DNA of 64,000 nucleotides from Pyronema omphalodes (lineage: Eukaryota > Ascomycota > Pezizomycetes > Pezizales > Pyronemataceae), in the NCBI GenBank assembly GCA_024516155.1, contig JAJJXM010000050.1, positions 62,001 through 126,000 on the forward strand, read 5' to 3'. This document shows, piece after piece, positions 46,687-58,956 of this stretch. The notes below the pieces were generated by a model. The model saw nothing but the letters and a program-made list of their open reading frames with translations. It had not been told where the DNA came from and made no database searches. Every line of letters begins with the position of its first letter. Position 1 is the stretch's first letter. Position numbers and translations under genes: made by a program.

Positions 46687-49600
46687 TCATGCCGTCTCAC
46701 TCCTAACCGCCGGACTTCTAGTAGCAACCGCATCCTCTTTGATGACCGGACTCCTAGACTCCTCCTGCACCGGGCTAAGATTATGTTTCCTCAACCTAGC
46801 CGCACAGTCATTCTCCGCAGCCCCAAAGTCAGTTTTCTTGACTCCATTCTCCGTCATCTCATTCCTTACTGCCATATCCTCCTCCGATTCCCTGGCCTTT
46901 TCCTGCTCCCGCTCTTTTATCCTCAAACTCTCCGTCTCCGCCTTCCTAATCTTCCTCGCCTTTCTCTTCCCCTTCAACCCCGCAATCTCCTCCCCCAAAC
47001 TCTTCTCCTTCTCCGTTTTCCTCTTCTGTCGCTCCTCCATAACCTTCTGCCACCCCTCCTTCATCCTTTTCTCCATCACCTCCTCCCCCTCCTCCTTCGC
47101 CTGTGCTCTCCATTCCATCAACTCCCTATCCCCCTGAACCCTTCTCGCCACCATCACCCGTTCGAGCACCTTCCTATCCCTCCCCTTCCTCAACTCCCTA
47201 TGCACACCCTTCATCGGGAATCCAATAACCCCGGCCAATCCCGCCTGGGTTTTAAAAAACAATCCACCAAAGCCCTTACCGATTCCTTTAACCGCACCTT
47301 TAACACCCTGTTCCCTAGCACCTTTATAAGGCTGCATTACAACGCCCGAGAAACCATCATACATTCCCAGGGCCAATTCCTTTCCTGCGGCTCGCATACC
47401 GGAATGGAAGCCGGTGATACGAGCGGGACGACGAACTTCATCGCCGTAGAGACGCGGGGCGTTGTGGAAGCCCTGGGAGATCGCCAGGGATACGTCCATT
47501 GGCGCTCTGATACTACTGCGGCAGGCACGGAGAAGGGATTTTTTGGTGTTGTGGGCTATGTCATGGGGGATACTTCGGCGGTGATGGTGGTGATGGTGGC
47601 GGTGAGTGGTTACATCTGATTCCGAGCCAGAGTCGGAGGAGCTCCAGTTATCATCATCGATAGGATCAGGATCATTTTCCCTTCTCCTCTTCCTATGGAA
47701 CCGATCCCGAAAGCGGCGTTTAGTTCTAGCCGGTATATCAACTTCCCTATCCAGTCGTTTGGCGCCCTTGAATAACGAAACCGGCACGCCTATGATTCCC
47801 TTCGCAACGCCAGCAACCGACGAAAAGAAAGCCGAGAATCCCCCCGATAACGGTTCACCCGGTCCATCGAAATCATTCCACTCCGTATGACGCAGCAACC
47901 TAAAATCCTTCCAATCCAATAACTTCCTCTGAACAAGCCATGAAGCTGCCATTGCGCTTAGTCGCATTTTAGTTTTTCTTACCCGCCACACTGCAACTTT
48001 TTCCTCCAGAATATCGCAACGTATTCCAGGGCCTCCGGTTCCCCATTTTCCTTCACCAGGTCCTAGGGGGCCTCCTTCTCCGTAAGTTTTCCCCCGCTCC
48101 CCGAGACCGCGTTTTCCCTTGCTGTCTAGTTCTGCGAGAGATTTGAAGAAGCTCCTAACAGCGTTTTCGGCTCCGTTACCATCCTCCTGGTGAATTTTCC
48201 GGGAGATTTCTTCAGCTGCTTTCTTGGTATCTTCTGCGAGGAGGACTTTGATTCCTTCGACGAGATTCTCGACGGTTAGGTCTTTGTGAGGAACTGGTTC
48301 AGGACCCGCGGATGCATTATGGATCATGGAACCCCAGAAAGGTTGGTCCCCGAAGAAGGGGACTACAATGGTTGGTTTTCCATGCAAAAGACCGATAGCA
48401 GTAGTTCCTGCACCACCGTGATGGATGACAGCTGAGACTTTAGAGAAAAGCCAATCATGAGGGGTGTTTTCTAGCATAAAGACATTTTCCGGGATATCAT
48501 CTGCTCCGAGACCTCCCCAGCCTTTGGAGACTAGAGCGCGAATACCGGTTTGTTTTATGGCGCTGAACAAAGTGGCGGTTAAGGCGTCGGGATCATCGAC
48601 GACGATGGAACCGAAGCCGATGTAGATGGGTGGATCGCCGGAGTCGAGGAATTTTTGGAGATCGCTGGGAGGCTTGTAGTCTTTGGTTTGGTCGAGGAAT
48701 ACGAAGCCGGTGACGTGGATGTGGTCGCCCCAGTCGGGGGGTTTGGGGATTAGCGCGGGTGACCTGGGATGATTAGATGGGTGTTTTGAGAAAGAGGGGA
48801 GAGAGTACGAACCACATGTAGGTAAATGGAACCTTTAGACGGGAAATCATGCCTGGAGCCCAGAGTGTTGCGACTGGTTCTAAGGAAAGAGTTTTTTCGC
48901 GGAATCTATTGACCAAATCTCCGAGTCCTTGCCAGGTCATCATCTCTACCATTGGGTAGGTGATGGCATTTGTGTATTCGCTTCCTAAGTTACTGTTCTG
49001 GATAAATGCGAGTGGATGTGGTATATGCTGGGTAGGCGAGTAGGGAAACGTAAACATAAGATGCAGCGGGCATCCCAATCTCTCGGCGCAGTGAACGTGT
49101 GCGAAAGATGGTGGATTAGCAATGATAGCATCGGCAATAAACGGTTCCTGAGCTTCGTCGTATATTTTACCCGTCGTGATTGACTCCTGAGATTCCGCGC
49201 TGTTTCTTGGTATATAGTTATCCGAAGCCTCAATACAAGATCTCCAGAAACCTTGAAACATTTCAAACATCTGTTCTCTCCTTCTCGCAATTTCTCCCTG
49301 TTTAATCGCCTCGACTCCTGGTACAAGTCCCTGCCAAAATCAGCATCATCAGAAAAAAAAAAGATTCGGTTCCAACATACCGGATTCTTAACCATAAACG
49401 CCATCAACTCACTCGGATCACCTCCAACATCAAAAAACTCAATCCCAAACCCTTCCACAAACTCCCTAAACGCACCATGTGTAGCCAACCTCACCCTATG
49501 ACCCCACTGTTCCTTCAATACCTTAGCGATAGCAATAAACGGCTGCACATCACCTCTACTCCCAATAACCATGATAACAATATTCAGTCTCGGAGGAGGA

Positions 49601-49938
49601 GTCGTAACATCGTCACTATTCTCTTTCTCCGTCTTCACCACCTTTTCCAGTTCCCTTTGTGTCAAACCACCCAATAACGAGGATAAATTCCCATCCTTGA
49701 TCGCGTTAAGAGATATATGAACTCGCCCATCAGATGGGGATACATGAGCCTGCGTGTTAAATTCTTTATGCGAAATCGATAAGCTGGACAGCGCGCCTTC
49801 ATTTAAACCAGGACGTTGTCGCTGCTGTTGCGGGGACCAGGTTTTTCTCGCGGAACGTCTTCCTCTTAAGCTTGGTCTTGCGGTGGCAGGAGGAGCGGTA
49901 TGTTTTCTCGGATTTGGGGGGGCAGGTTGGTCCGTCAT
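46687..49938 (-). CDS. UDP-glucose:sterol glucosyltransferase-like protein with long C-terminal extension
   Basis: Minus-strand exons 49938-49381, 49330-48813 and 48763-46687 give 1050 residues; introns of 50 and 49 nt are GT-AG. The GT-B fold starts at about residue 119 with IVIMVIGSRGDVQPF and continues through WSPALIPKPPDWG to the nucleotide-sugar site HHGGAGTTAIGLLHGKPT (about 473) and PFFGDQPFWG. This is the sterol 3-beta-glucosyltransferase family (GT1/GT28). The GRAM/PH domains of Atg26 are absent. The last 490 residues hold a basic/His-rich linker and then a region with GMYDGFSGVVMQPYKGA and GVKGAVKGIGKGFGGLF, resembling amphipathic Gly/Lys repeats seen at VPS13-like C-termini, and a Lys/Glu-rich helical tail. 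Membrane binding through that part is inference. A sterol acceptor is likely but not proven. Confidence 0.88.
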
Positions 49939-50510
49939 CGCATTTCGTTCGTCTTTGTTCTTCTTGATATATCGATCGTCTTCCGTATAAAAAAGTTGAT
50001 TCAAATTCTTTCAGCTTCAATTATTAGTGGTGAAAACAAAGCTTTTAGAAGGAGGATTAAAGGAATTTATCACTTACCGGATCACCATTTACCTCTCTTT
50101 AGTTCTGCTGAATTGTTGGCAGGTACCGGTTCGAAAGGTTATGCATGGTCCTGGGGTCCTGGATACAAACTGACGTCATTGTATTGACAGGGATCGACAG
50201 CCATGGAAGCCACTGCCGGCGCGGAAGCAACGCGAAACTCGATGATCAAGGATCTTGCGCGATGGATGCACGAGGCTAAATTAAAGATAAATCATCTAGC
50301 TGAAGCCAAGAAAAACCCGGGAACGGTCTGATGGAGCGTTGGTTGTCATATGTAGGGGAGGGGTGTCGTAGGTCGTTCATCGCGGTCAGGCGGATGAGGA
50401 TTGATGTGCAGCAGTTGTCTTTGGCATAGAGGGATATGCGCGGAGTGATAGATCTAAGTTTTGAAGGTAAATTATAATTCACATTGTCATTAGTAACGGT
50501 AATATCAACA
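49939..50510. other. upstream region of glycosyltransferase gene
   Basis: It carries the promoter of the minus-strand glycosyltransferase and the 5' flank of tRNA-Thr. No additional gene is seen. Confidence 0.5.
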
Positions 50511-50582
50511 GCTCCGGTGGCTTAGGGGTAAAGCGCGACACTAGTAATGTCGAGATCCGCGGTTCAAATCCGCGTCGGAGCT
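50511..50582 (+). tRNA. trnT(AGT): tRNA-Thr (anticodon AGT)
   Basis: The 72-nt cloverleaf has acceptor arms GCTCCGG and TCGGAGC, anticodon stem CGACA/TGTCG with loop CTAGTAA (anticodon AGT), and T arm GGTTCAAATC. No intron is present. The pol III terminator is the T run 50582-50587 immediately at the 3' end. Confidence 0.95.
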
Positions 50583-52140
50583 TTTTTGCTGTGGACTTTG
50601 AACATCGAACATCATTGAGCTAGTCTTTTTAGTATGTATTGTCATGCTCTTCCGCAGGATTCTGACGAAGTAGCAATGCTTCTAGTCATCACTTGTTACC
50701 GCTGGTCATATTAAACCCTAAATTAAGACGCTGCTAGAAGAAGACCAACACGCATAGAAGATCAACGTACATTGCAACGGTCAAAGAAACATGCAAAACT
50801 TCCGCCCCCGCTCCCGCTTTTCGAAGTGCTGTTTGAAACCAAAGTTGAACTCAGTAGGTATGTAGCTTGTAGGACTTGTTCCTATCGTTATGCATACAGC
50901 TTACCGCTGTAGCTATCCAGCTGGAGCCATGAGAACTGCTGTCCTACGGCCCCAGGATCCACGAGAACTTCCGGAACCCGAAGGTGTGATGGATTCATGC
51001 AAGGGTGTTGAATGTTAGAAGAAACGATATGTTGGTTTGAAAGGCTTTAAATCAACTTTTTTTTGTCCATCTCTCAAGCACAATTTCCTTGAACTGGTAG
51101 TCTCTGAGTTTAGCCTCCTAATTACAAACCCCCTCAGTCAAATCCTATCCACAATCCGAAGCGCTTATACTCATCCCATATGCGCGGCTATTGCCTAGAC
51201 GCGCGAACATAACTTCAGCCTTGCATAATGCAACCGCAATTGCACTCCCACCGGCAGGTAATACAAACACCAGGATTTAAGAGTCATAGCCTTCATTCCG
51301 CACTTTCGGGATAACCGTTTTCGACGTCGAGTTCTCCGGGGAACCGCTGCGGTATGTGGTTTGATCCTACCCTACAGTATTGTCTGCATGTTCTATGGGG
51401 TCCAGACAAAAACTGCTTTATGTATTGCAGGCAAACACTTGATATTAAGAATCTTCATGAGGGAATGCGGGGTTTTTTTATTTTTATTTTTGCAACTACC
51501 CCGCCGATGTTTTTCTTCCCGGCATCGAACATCTGCCTTATACATGGGTATTTTTTTTTTGTTTTTGGGCAAACAAACCCAAGACTGCGGGGCCAATTAT
51601 CATTTCCGTCTCGACTATTACGAGTTTTATCTCTCTTCTTGAAAATTTTCTTCCCTGTTAGAGGACGAAGGTTTGACGTGAGGAAAAGCTTGGAGTCAAA
51701 CGAGAGGGAAAGATGCAGGTAGAGATACAAGTGAATGAATCGGATAAAGAACGAGTATCTCTATAGTACAACGACAAAAAGAACATAAGGAGGGGATGTG
51801 CACTAAGGCAACATCCACTTCCATCAACAGTCACGAAGAGAACACGGCTCTACAGGTTGAAACTTTAACATTTCCATCCTTCCACAGGGGTTGTATTCGG
51901 TCACTTAATTCTCGGAATCGAACTTTCAGCCGTGTAAAAAATTTTCCGGGGCTGATGAGTCTCCCTTCTCAACCAGGACAATCGGCTTTTCCATACTTAA
52001 ACAACCTTTTCCCTCCCCCAATTCGAGCTATCGGTCTGTCTCTGCAACATCCTCTTCATCCTCCACATCCCCCTCATACTCAGTCACAACGACGAGGAAC
52101 ACAGCCACTGACACCACCCCTTACGCATACCCCTGCTGCT
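50583..52140. other. intergenic region and dynamin leader
   Basis: No gene is supported. An open frame in phase with the dynamin gene extends upstream to an ATG at 51796, but that part is proline-rich, poorly conserved in character and probably leader. Confidence 0.5.
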
Positions 52141-54576
52141 ATGTCGCCCAAGGCCGGCAAAAAAGACAAAAAAATAATCCTCAGCACCGACGACGAGAAG
52201 GAAGATTTCCAAGATCCCATCGATATGCGCAGCAAAATCGGTAACACTACAGGTTTCGAGAGCGCGGAACTTGTCCGGCTTTTCGAGACTATCGATAAAC
52301 TCCGCGAATGTGGTGTCTCGGAGGATATTTCACTCCCACAGGTAACAGGATCATCTACTCCGTCTGGATGTTATGGTTGCTAATGAATGGATTTATAGTT
52401 GGTAGTTGCTGGAGACCAGTCTTCGGGAAAATCTTCTGTTCTGGAGGTATGTATCTTTCCTTCTCTCTTGGAAGATTATAGACATTACTGTTGCGTCTAA
52501 TACTAACATGTCAACCTACAGGCACTTACAGGAATTCCCTTCCCAGTAGCTTCGAAACTCTGCACCAGATACGCCACGCAGATAAACTTCAGACGTACTC
52601 CAAACGAGTATGTCAATGTCAGCATCACCCCGTCTCCGGACTCGGATGGTTCTCGTGTAGAAAAACTGCGATCGTTCCACCGTCATGTTCCTACTCTTAC
52701 GGAGGAGATTTTTAGCCAAATCCTCGCGGATGTAAGTTTATCCGCAATCCTCAAGTGATCACTTGAAGTCACGGGTTGATACTGATGCAAGAATGTCTGT
52801 AGGCGTCCAAGGCTATGGGGTTGCCTATTCAGGGTGAAGAACTTACCGCGGGATCTGGAGCTCGTTTCTCTGACGATATCCTGAAGATTGAGTTGTGTGG
52901 ACCTAATAAACCACATTTCTCGGTTGTTGATGTTCCGGGATTGTTCGAAAGTAGGGGATTCGTATCAAAACCATTGATGATAATTAGCTAATCCTACATT
53001 CAGATGCAACGACCTTCCAAACTACCGAAGATGTAAAGCTCGTGGAGAATATGGTGGTTCGATACCTTAACGAACCCCGTACAATCATCCTGTAAGCCCT
53101 ATATCTCCCCCATCTTGATACCAAAATTAACAGTCTCCCAGGGCCGTTGCAACCTCCCTTCACGAAGCCGCGAACCAAAAAGTCTTCTCCCTGGCCGAAA
53201 AGGCCGATCCCAAAGGTCTCCGTACCGTTGGTCTTCTAACCAAGCCCGACGCCGTACAAATCGGGGACGAACAAACGGTAATCGACGTAGCCCGTAACCG
53301 GGTGATCAACCTTACCCACGGATGGTACGTAGTCCGTAACCGATCCACCGACGAAGTCAGAAAAGGCGTTACCGCGGAAGGCCGTCTCAAGAACGAGAAA
53401 GCATTTTTCGCTACATCTCCTTGGAACACGCTGGATAAATCTAGGGTTGGTATTCCTGCTTTGGAACGGAGGTTGAGACAACTTCTGTATGATCACGTTC
53501 GGAGAGAGTATCCTTTACTGGTTAAGGAATTGGAGTTTAAAGTCCAGGACCTTCGTGCTCAGATTATGGAACTTGGACCACCGCGAGAGACGGCCGAGCA
53601 GCAACGGGGGGTTTTGATTGAGATTGCGAATCTTTTCCAGAATACTGCTAGGGATTCTATTCTCGGGCGATATGGACCTGAACATGAAGATGATGAACTT
53701 CGTCTCCGTACCACAATCCGGAAAATGAACGATACATTTGGTCATAAAATCAAAACCCAGGGGCACCTTCATGATTTTTCCACCCAGGATGAGGAGAAGG
53801 TTAAGCTTATCCATGATTGGATCTTGGATGTGTATTCCCGCTCCCGTGGATTGGAGCTAGAGGGTATGATCCCCGCTGGTGTTTTCCAGACTCTATTCCG
53901 GAAACAATCCGAAGGCTGGGAAGCAATTGCCATGGACCATGTCATCATGGTTAACCAAGCCGTTAACGACTTCATCCGTACCCTTTTGCAAGACAAATGT
54001 GGCGATGAATCCCTCTACACTTCCATCGCCAGTTACCTTGGACCTCGTCTCAGCAAGACCCTTGATAACGCCATGGAGGAGCTTTCTAAGATCCTTCAAT
54101 GCGAGCGCGGGGATTATATGCTTACCTACGACGATAGCTTCCTTGCCAAGCTCGACGAGATGCGGAAGGTTCGATTGATGAATGATGCCCAAGCTCACAA
54201 GGGTGACGTAGTCGACGACGAGAAACGAGAAGAAGCTTTCTCCCTGCAGAAATTCCTTTCCGTGATGGAAGCTTGTACCAAATCCCGTACTGAGCAAAGC
54301 GTCATTGAAACTTTCGAGTACTTGAGAAGTTATTACACCGGCGCTAGAACACGGTTTATTGATTGTGTTGCTATGCAGGTTATTGAACGTCACTTCTTGA
54401 GCGCGGGGGGTTCGGTGCAGATGTTTACTCCCGCGATGATTGGGAAGATGACTCCTGATGAGTTGAGGCGTATCGCGGGGGAGGATATCAGTGTTATTTC
54501 GAAACGTACTATGCTGGTGGAAAAGTTGGGACGTTTGGAAACTGCCAGGGCTATTGCTAATTCTGGGTATATTTGA
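52141..54576 (+). CDS. dynamin-like (Mx-type) large GTPase
   Basis: Six exons (52141-52341, 52399-52446, 52522-52731, 52803-52950, 53004-53091, 53142-54576) encode 709 residues; all introns are 50-75 nt GT-AG. The GTPase domain has G1 GDQSSGKS (72-79), G3 DVPG (196-199) and G4 TKPD (265-268). Introns cut this domain finely, while the stalk and the GTPase effector domain lie in one large exon. The PH and proline-rich domains of classical dynamin are missing, so the layout is that of Mx/DRP-like proteins common in filamentous ascomycetes. Such proteins oligomerise and hydrolyse GTP; a membrane-remodelling or stress role in fungi is not established. ATG 52141 is chosen over the in-frame 51796 because the family N-terminus fits there. 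Confidence 0.92.
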
Positions 54577-55517
54577 GCGGTGCGGGGTTATGCGGTTCTG
54601 ATATGAGTAGATATCAGTAAAATTGGGTGTTACGTTTTCATTTCTCTTTGGTTCTTCTATGGTAATGGCTTGGTGTGTGTATGGGTAGAGTTTCCTTTGG
54701 GTATTTCTTTATGGTTGTACTTAGGGTTCTTTCTTTTTCGCAATAAGACACTATTCCAAATAAAAAGTGTGAATGAGCAGTGGGACGAAGTTTGAAAGCA
54801 AAGTGAAATAACAGATCATTATTTCAAAAGGAATTAAACTCTAAGAAATATTAGGGACACGCAATATAAAGCATCAAGGCGGAGGACCGCAATTATGTCA
54901 CAGCACAAATACATCATCATGATATATCACCCGTAGGGTTCGTTAGGGAAGGAAACAATTTTGTGCTGAAGTGTAGATATTCTCAATATTCTCAGCAGAG
55001 GGATTTTCATTTTATTAATTGTAGATTCCATGGATAATAGAGTTTTGAACCTATGATTTGAGGCAGATAATTCAGACTCCCCCTTTTCGTTGACTATGTT
55101 TTTCGATCCGAATTCCGAGTTTATGAGGTGTCCGTGTCACCATTTTTTTTCACTCATCTTCGAAATCCCTTTCTAAAAAAAGCGCTTTGTTTACAATGTA
55201 TGTACATCCGTCCCAAGCTACATACACATGACACATGTCACCTCTTCGCTTATCCGGCACTAACTACCGACGCGACCCTAGAAGCTGGTTACGCGACCCA
55301 CCAAATCCCCCGACGTAAGCATCGCAACAACTCCGACGACCAATGCCCTTGCAGACAACCCCACACAGACCCCACCATGCTAAGGCTTCGGAGAACAATG
55401 CGGTATCGGCATCATAGCCGTGATGAAAACATAATGCGTTCATCTTCACTTGCCGCCACCACAGCCTTCTTCCTCTTCTTCTTCTTCTTCTTGATTTCAT
55501 AAAGAAACATCACCAAT
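54577..55517. other. intergenic spacer
   Basis: It contains the 3' flank of the dynamin gene and the promoter of the esterase gene. A CTTCTTCTT run (55465-55495) immediately precedes the esterase start region. No gene is supported. Confidence 0.55.
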
Positions 55518-57160
55518 ATGACTTTTCACCACGCCTCCTTGAACGCAATTGTTAAACCCGTTTCAGTATCTAGTAACCCGGGGATCCTACAGTATCGGAA
55601 TATCAAGTTTGCGTCAATACCCGGACGTCTGCAACATTCGCAGGTGATTGATGATTGGAATGGCGCCGAGATTGGTGATGAGAAACATGGGTATGTTGTA
55701 TCATCAGTCCATATATATAACGATGAGCTCTATATCTGACTGTAATTGACTAGGCCGAGATGTCCGCAGCTACATTATGACTTGAATACTTTATTCCGGA
55801 TTCCTGCTGAACATCTTCCAAATTGGAAAGTTGAAGAAGACGAGTTCGAATGTCTTAACCTAGAGATCACGGTTCCGGATGGTGTTAAGCCGGGGGATAA
55901 TGTACCGGTTATGGTTTGGGTTCATGGTGGGAGCTTGGTGGCTACGGTTGGTTGTGCGGAGACGAAAGTTTGCGGTTCGTAGATATTGCCAATTTCTGTG
56001 GTTTGATCTGTTTACGGGGGCTAATGAGGTTATAAGATCCGGTTAAGCTTGTGGCTTCGTCGGTTGAGATTGGGAACCCGATTATTTATGTCGCTATTAA
56101 CTATAGACTTAATTTCCTCGGCCTGACATATATTTCAGATGAGTTATGCAATTTTGGTTTATTCGACCAGAAGAATGCCATCGAATGGATTCATAAACAT
56201 ATTTCCGGCTTCGGTGGTGATCCTGTACGTCTATAATCCCCACCTCTCTCCAATCAAAAATCCTTCTAACCAGGACAGAATAACCTTACCCTCGCCGGAG
56301 AAAGCGCCGGAGCAATCTCAACAAACTACCACACACTTTCCAACCACTCCCATCTAATCCAACAAATCATCCTCCAATCCGGCACTGCAACCACCATCCC
56401 CCCACAACCTACCTCCATCGGCGACTTCTTCCGCCAAAAACTTTTCGCACAACTCGTTGTCTCCAACGCCGACGACTTCCGCACGCTTCCAGTCGAAGAA
56501 ATCCTCGCCGCCCAAGCCGCCATCGGGGTGCATACCCTCTTCCCCATTGCCGCCGGTTCATTCTGGGCCCCTTCAACCGCACCAGCATGGGCAGGAGCGG
56601 TCTTAATCGGTGATTGCGAAAGGGAACATAGTCTCTTCACCACCGGTATTACATCCGTCCCGAAGCCTCGTGATATATTCCCGCAGCTCCCACAGTCGGA
56701 AACCATCCTAGCCGCGTATGGTGATACTCACAAGGGGGTTCTAAAATTCGCGGGTGATGCAAAGTTTAATTACTTCACCGAGATGTATGCGAGGGAATTT
56801 GGGGCCGGGGGAAGGGTTTATCGGTATCTTTTTGATGCTGCGAATCCTTGGGTTCCGGAGGCTGGGGCGCATCATGCTGTGGATTTGTTGTATTTGTTTG
56901 GAGGGATACCATTACCGGCTGAACAGGAGGTGGTGGGAAGGGAGATGAGGAGGCGGTGGGTGATGTTTGTGAATGGGGTTGCGCCGTTTGATGAGGGGAA
57001 GGTGCTGGTTTTTACCCGCACAACGGCGGAGGTGGTGGATAAGGAGGAGGTCGCGAAGAGGAGGAATGTAAAGCAGTGGAAGGTGCTGGAGGAATTGGGA
57101 TGGGAGAAGGTTGCGCCCGTGGTTGGGGAGGTTGTGAGGGGGAGAATTAGGTTTGAGTAG
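55518..57160 (+). CDS. type-B carboxylesterase/lipase family protein
   Basis: Exons 55518-55690, 55754-55974, 56037-56224 and 56279-57160 give 487 residues; all three introns (63, 62 and 54 nt) are GT-AG and junctions restore FGGDP|NNLTLAGESAGA. The alpha/beta-hydrolase features are the oxyanion loop MVWVHGGS, the nucleophile elbow GESAGA (Ser about 203), and a likely catalytic His in GAHHAVDLLYLFGG. There is no signal peptide, so a cytosolic enzyme is likely, unlike many secreted fungal lipases. It is shorter than the usual 530-560 residues; the lid region between nucleophile and acid residue appears reduced. Substrate unknown; detoxification or ester turnover is the usual assumption for this family. 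Confidence 0.88.
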
Positions 57161-58956
57161 GCATAACCCTAGCTTAAGTTATTAATTAGATATAATATAT
57201 GGATTTTTCAATTCATACCTTTTCGATATATAAGATACCGATCTTATCAGCTTTACCTGCAATAAGCATCACAGTCTACATAATCAAGCACATCCCATCG
57301 CCGTCAGCACATCATCAATTAACCAACCTTTCAGATGCCGCCGCGTTCCTAAAACAGTTTAAATCGTTGATCTATGTACATAACCCAAAACATGCCCCAT
57401 ACATCACTCATACTTAAAAACCAGACATCCATAAATCCCCACCAATTCACCAACCCAGCACTAGAATCTCCTGTTCTGCAAGCTATTCTCTCAAATGCAT
57501 CCATTTTCATTACAGGATATGGGTATTTCTGGGTGATAAGTATAACTATATATATATCCACCAAACTCTGTAGTTTATAATAGCTATATATTCATATCCC
57601 AACTGTTATCTTCCAGAGTTTACCAGTTTTTACCAATCTCTACCAATCTCTACCATAAGTCGTAACCTCCTATCTAGCATCCTGTCTAGCATCCTATCAA
57701 TGTTTATCCCTAACGTATACTCTACTCTACTCTACTCTTCCTCATCTACACAACAACAACAACAACAAACCCCCCAAGAAAAACGATGAAACTTCAGAAA
57801 TCCTTAAAGGTGTTTGGGAAGTATCTAGTTTATGAATATATGATACGGGAAGTGATGTTATTATAGGAAAGATCAGAGGGGGGGGGGGGGTAGTTTTGGT
57901 GATGTGTTGGTTTCTGTTGGTTTCTGTTGGGTTGGTGGATGTGGGAGTGATCGTCGATGATGGTTACAGTATTCCCCGTTGTCTATGGTCTGTGATCTGT
58001 TACGCGGTGTATAGTATCCTCCAGTGTGTAGGAGAATTCAGTTGCGGACAGGATCTTTTTATGGGATAGGTTATGGTATGTAGCGTTAAAGGTTGAGGGT
58101 TGTCATGTATGGTGAAAATTCTGGTTCAGAAAAATATTAAGCTAAGCGTATGTACCGAAAATTGTTGATACTGAATCGAATGTGTCTTCACACAATAAAA
58201 TCATTGCAATGGGATCTTTTATAAAAAGGGATTGATTCGAGCAAGGAAGAACGAGGGGGGGAAAAATAGGTTTTTATAGTTTCAGGTCGGGAAACAGGAT
58301 AAAATCTTATAAACTCAAGAATTCGAAAATTTCTCTTGGTGTTGATAATTGTTCCATGCGTGAAGATGAACTGGATAAGATTTGATTGATAGCCGCAGCC
58401 GCAGCCGCTAACGGGCAGCGGTACCGGCGGCAGACGGGGGCGGCGTTTGTATTTTCGCCTCACTCATTGGGCTGCTTCGTTTATACTCACACATACCCGG
58501 CTGGCTGGCTCTAGAATGATCGGATAATCGCATCATGTTATGGCCATTTTAAGAACAATTTAATAGATAACCTCTGATCAATGCTGTTGATCAGCCGCAA
58601 ATCATGTCAGGGTAAAACTCATTCAACAGTCATCCAGAGCGATATGGGTAGCCATTACCCGTGCGATGTGTTGCCAAGTGCGCTAAGATGACTCAGCCGG
58701 TCACGACCGATATGGTGGATATGTATCCATAGTTGGTGGTCAAGCACGGACCCTGATCCTTGTCAATGTTGATGATGGATGTTTCAGGGGATCATTGCAG
58801 GTCATCACTAGGGAGCTAGCTGCAGGAGCAACAAACTCCCTACTTTCTTTACTCGCATCGCGGCCAACGGATTCTTTCTTCTTTCTTCACACCTCGTCGC
58901 TCGTTCTTTTATAATATTCACATTCGCTCATTATTGTTTACACTCATTATATCACC
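57161..58956. other. intergenic region
   Basis: No gene is supported. It holds short tandem words (CTCTACCAAT-like near 57630, CTACT and CAACAA near 57725), a G13 run (57878-57890) and a GCCGCA repeat near 58395. A pyrimidine stretch and TATAATA at about 58910 precede the GH17 start. Confidence 0.55.
58910..58916 (+). promoter_or_regulatory. candidate TATA element of the GH17 gene
   Basis: TATAATA lies 41 bases before the GH17 start codon and directly after a CT-rich stretch, the arrangement common for strongly expressed fungal genes with short leaders. Sequence-only guess. Confidence 0.3.

Noticed and set aside
46783..47619. 278-codon plus-strand frame, Leu/Pro/His-rich
   Set aside because: Antisense to the C-terminal region of the glycosyltransferase gene; composition is the complement of Lys/Glu/Arg codons.
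51796..52140. Upstream in-frame ATG as the dynamin start
   Set aside because: The added 115 residues are Pro/Ser/His-rich and unlike the family N-terminus; the ATG at 52141 fits better.
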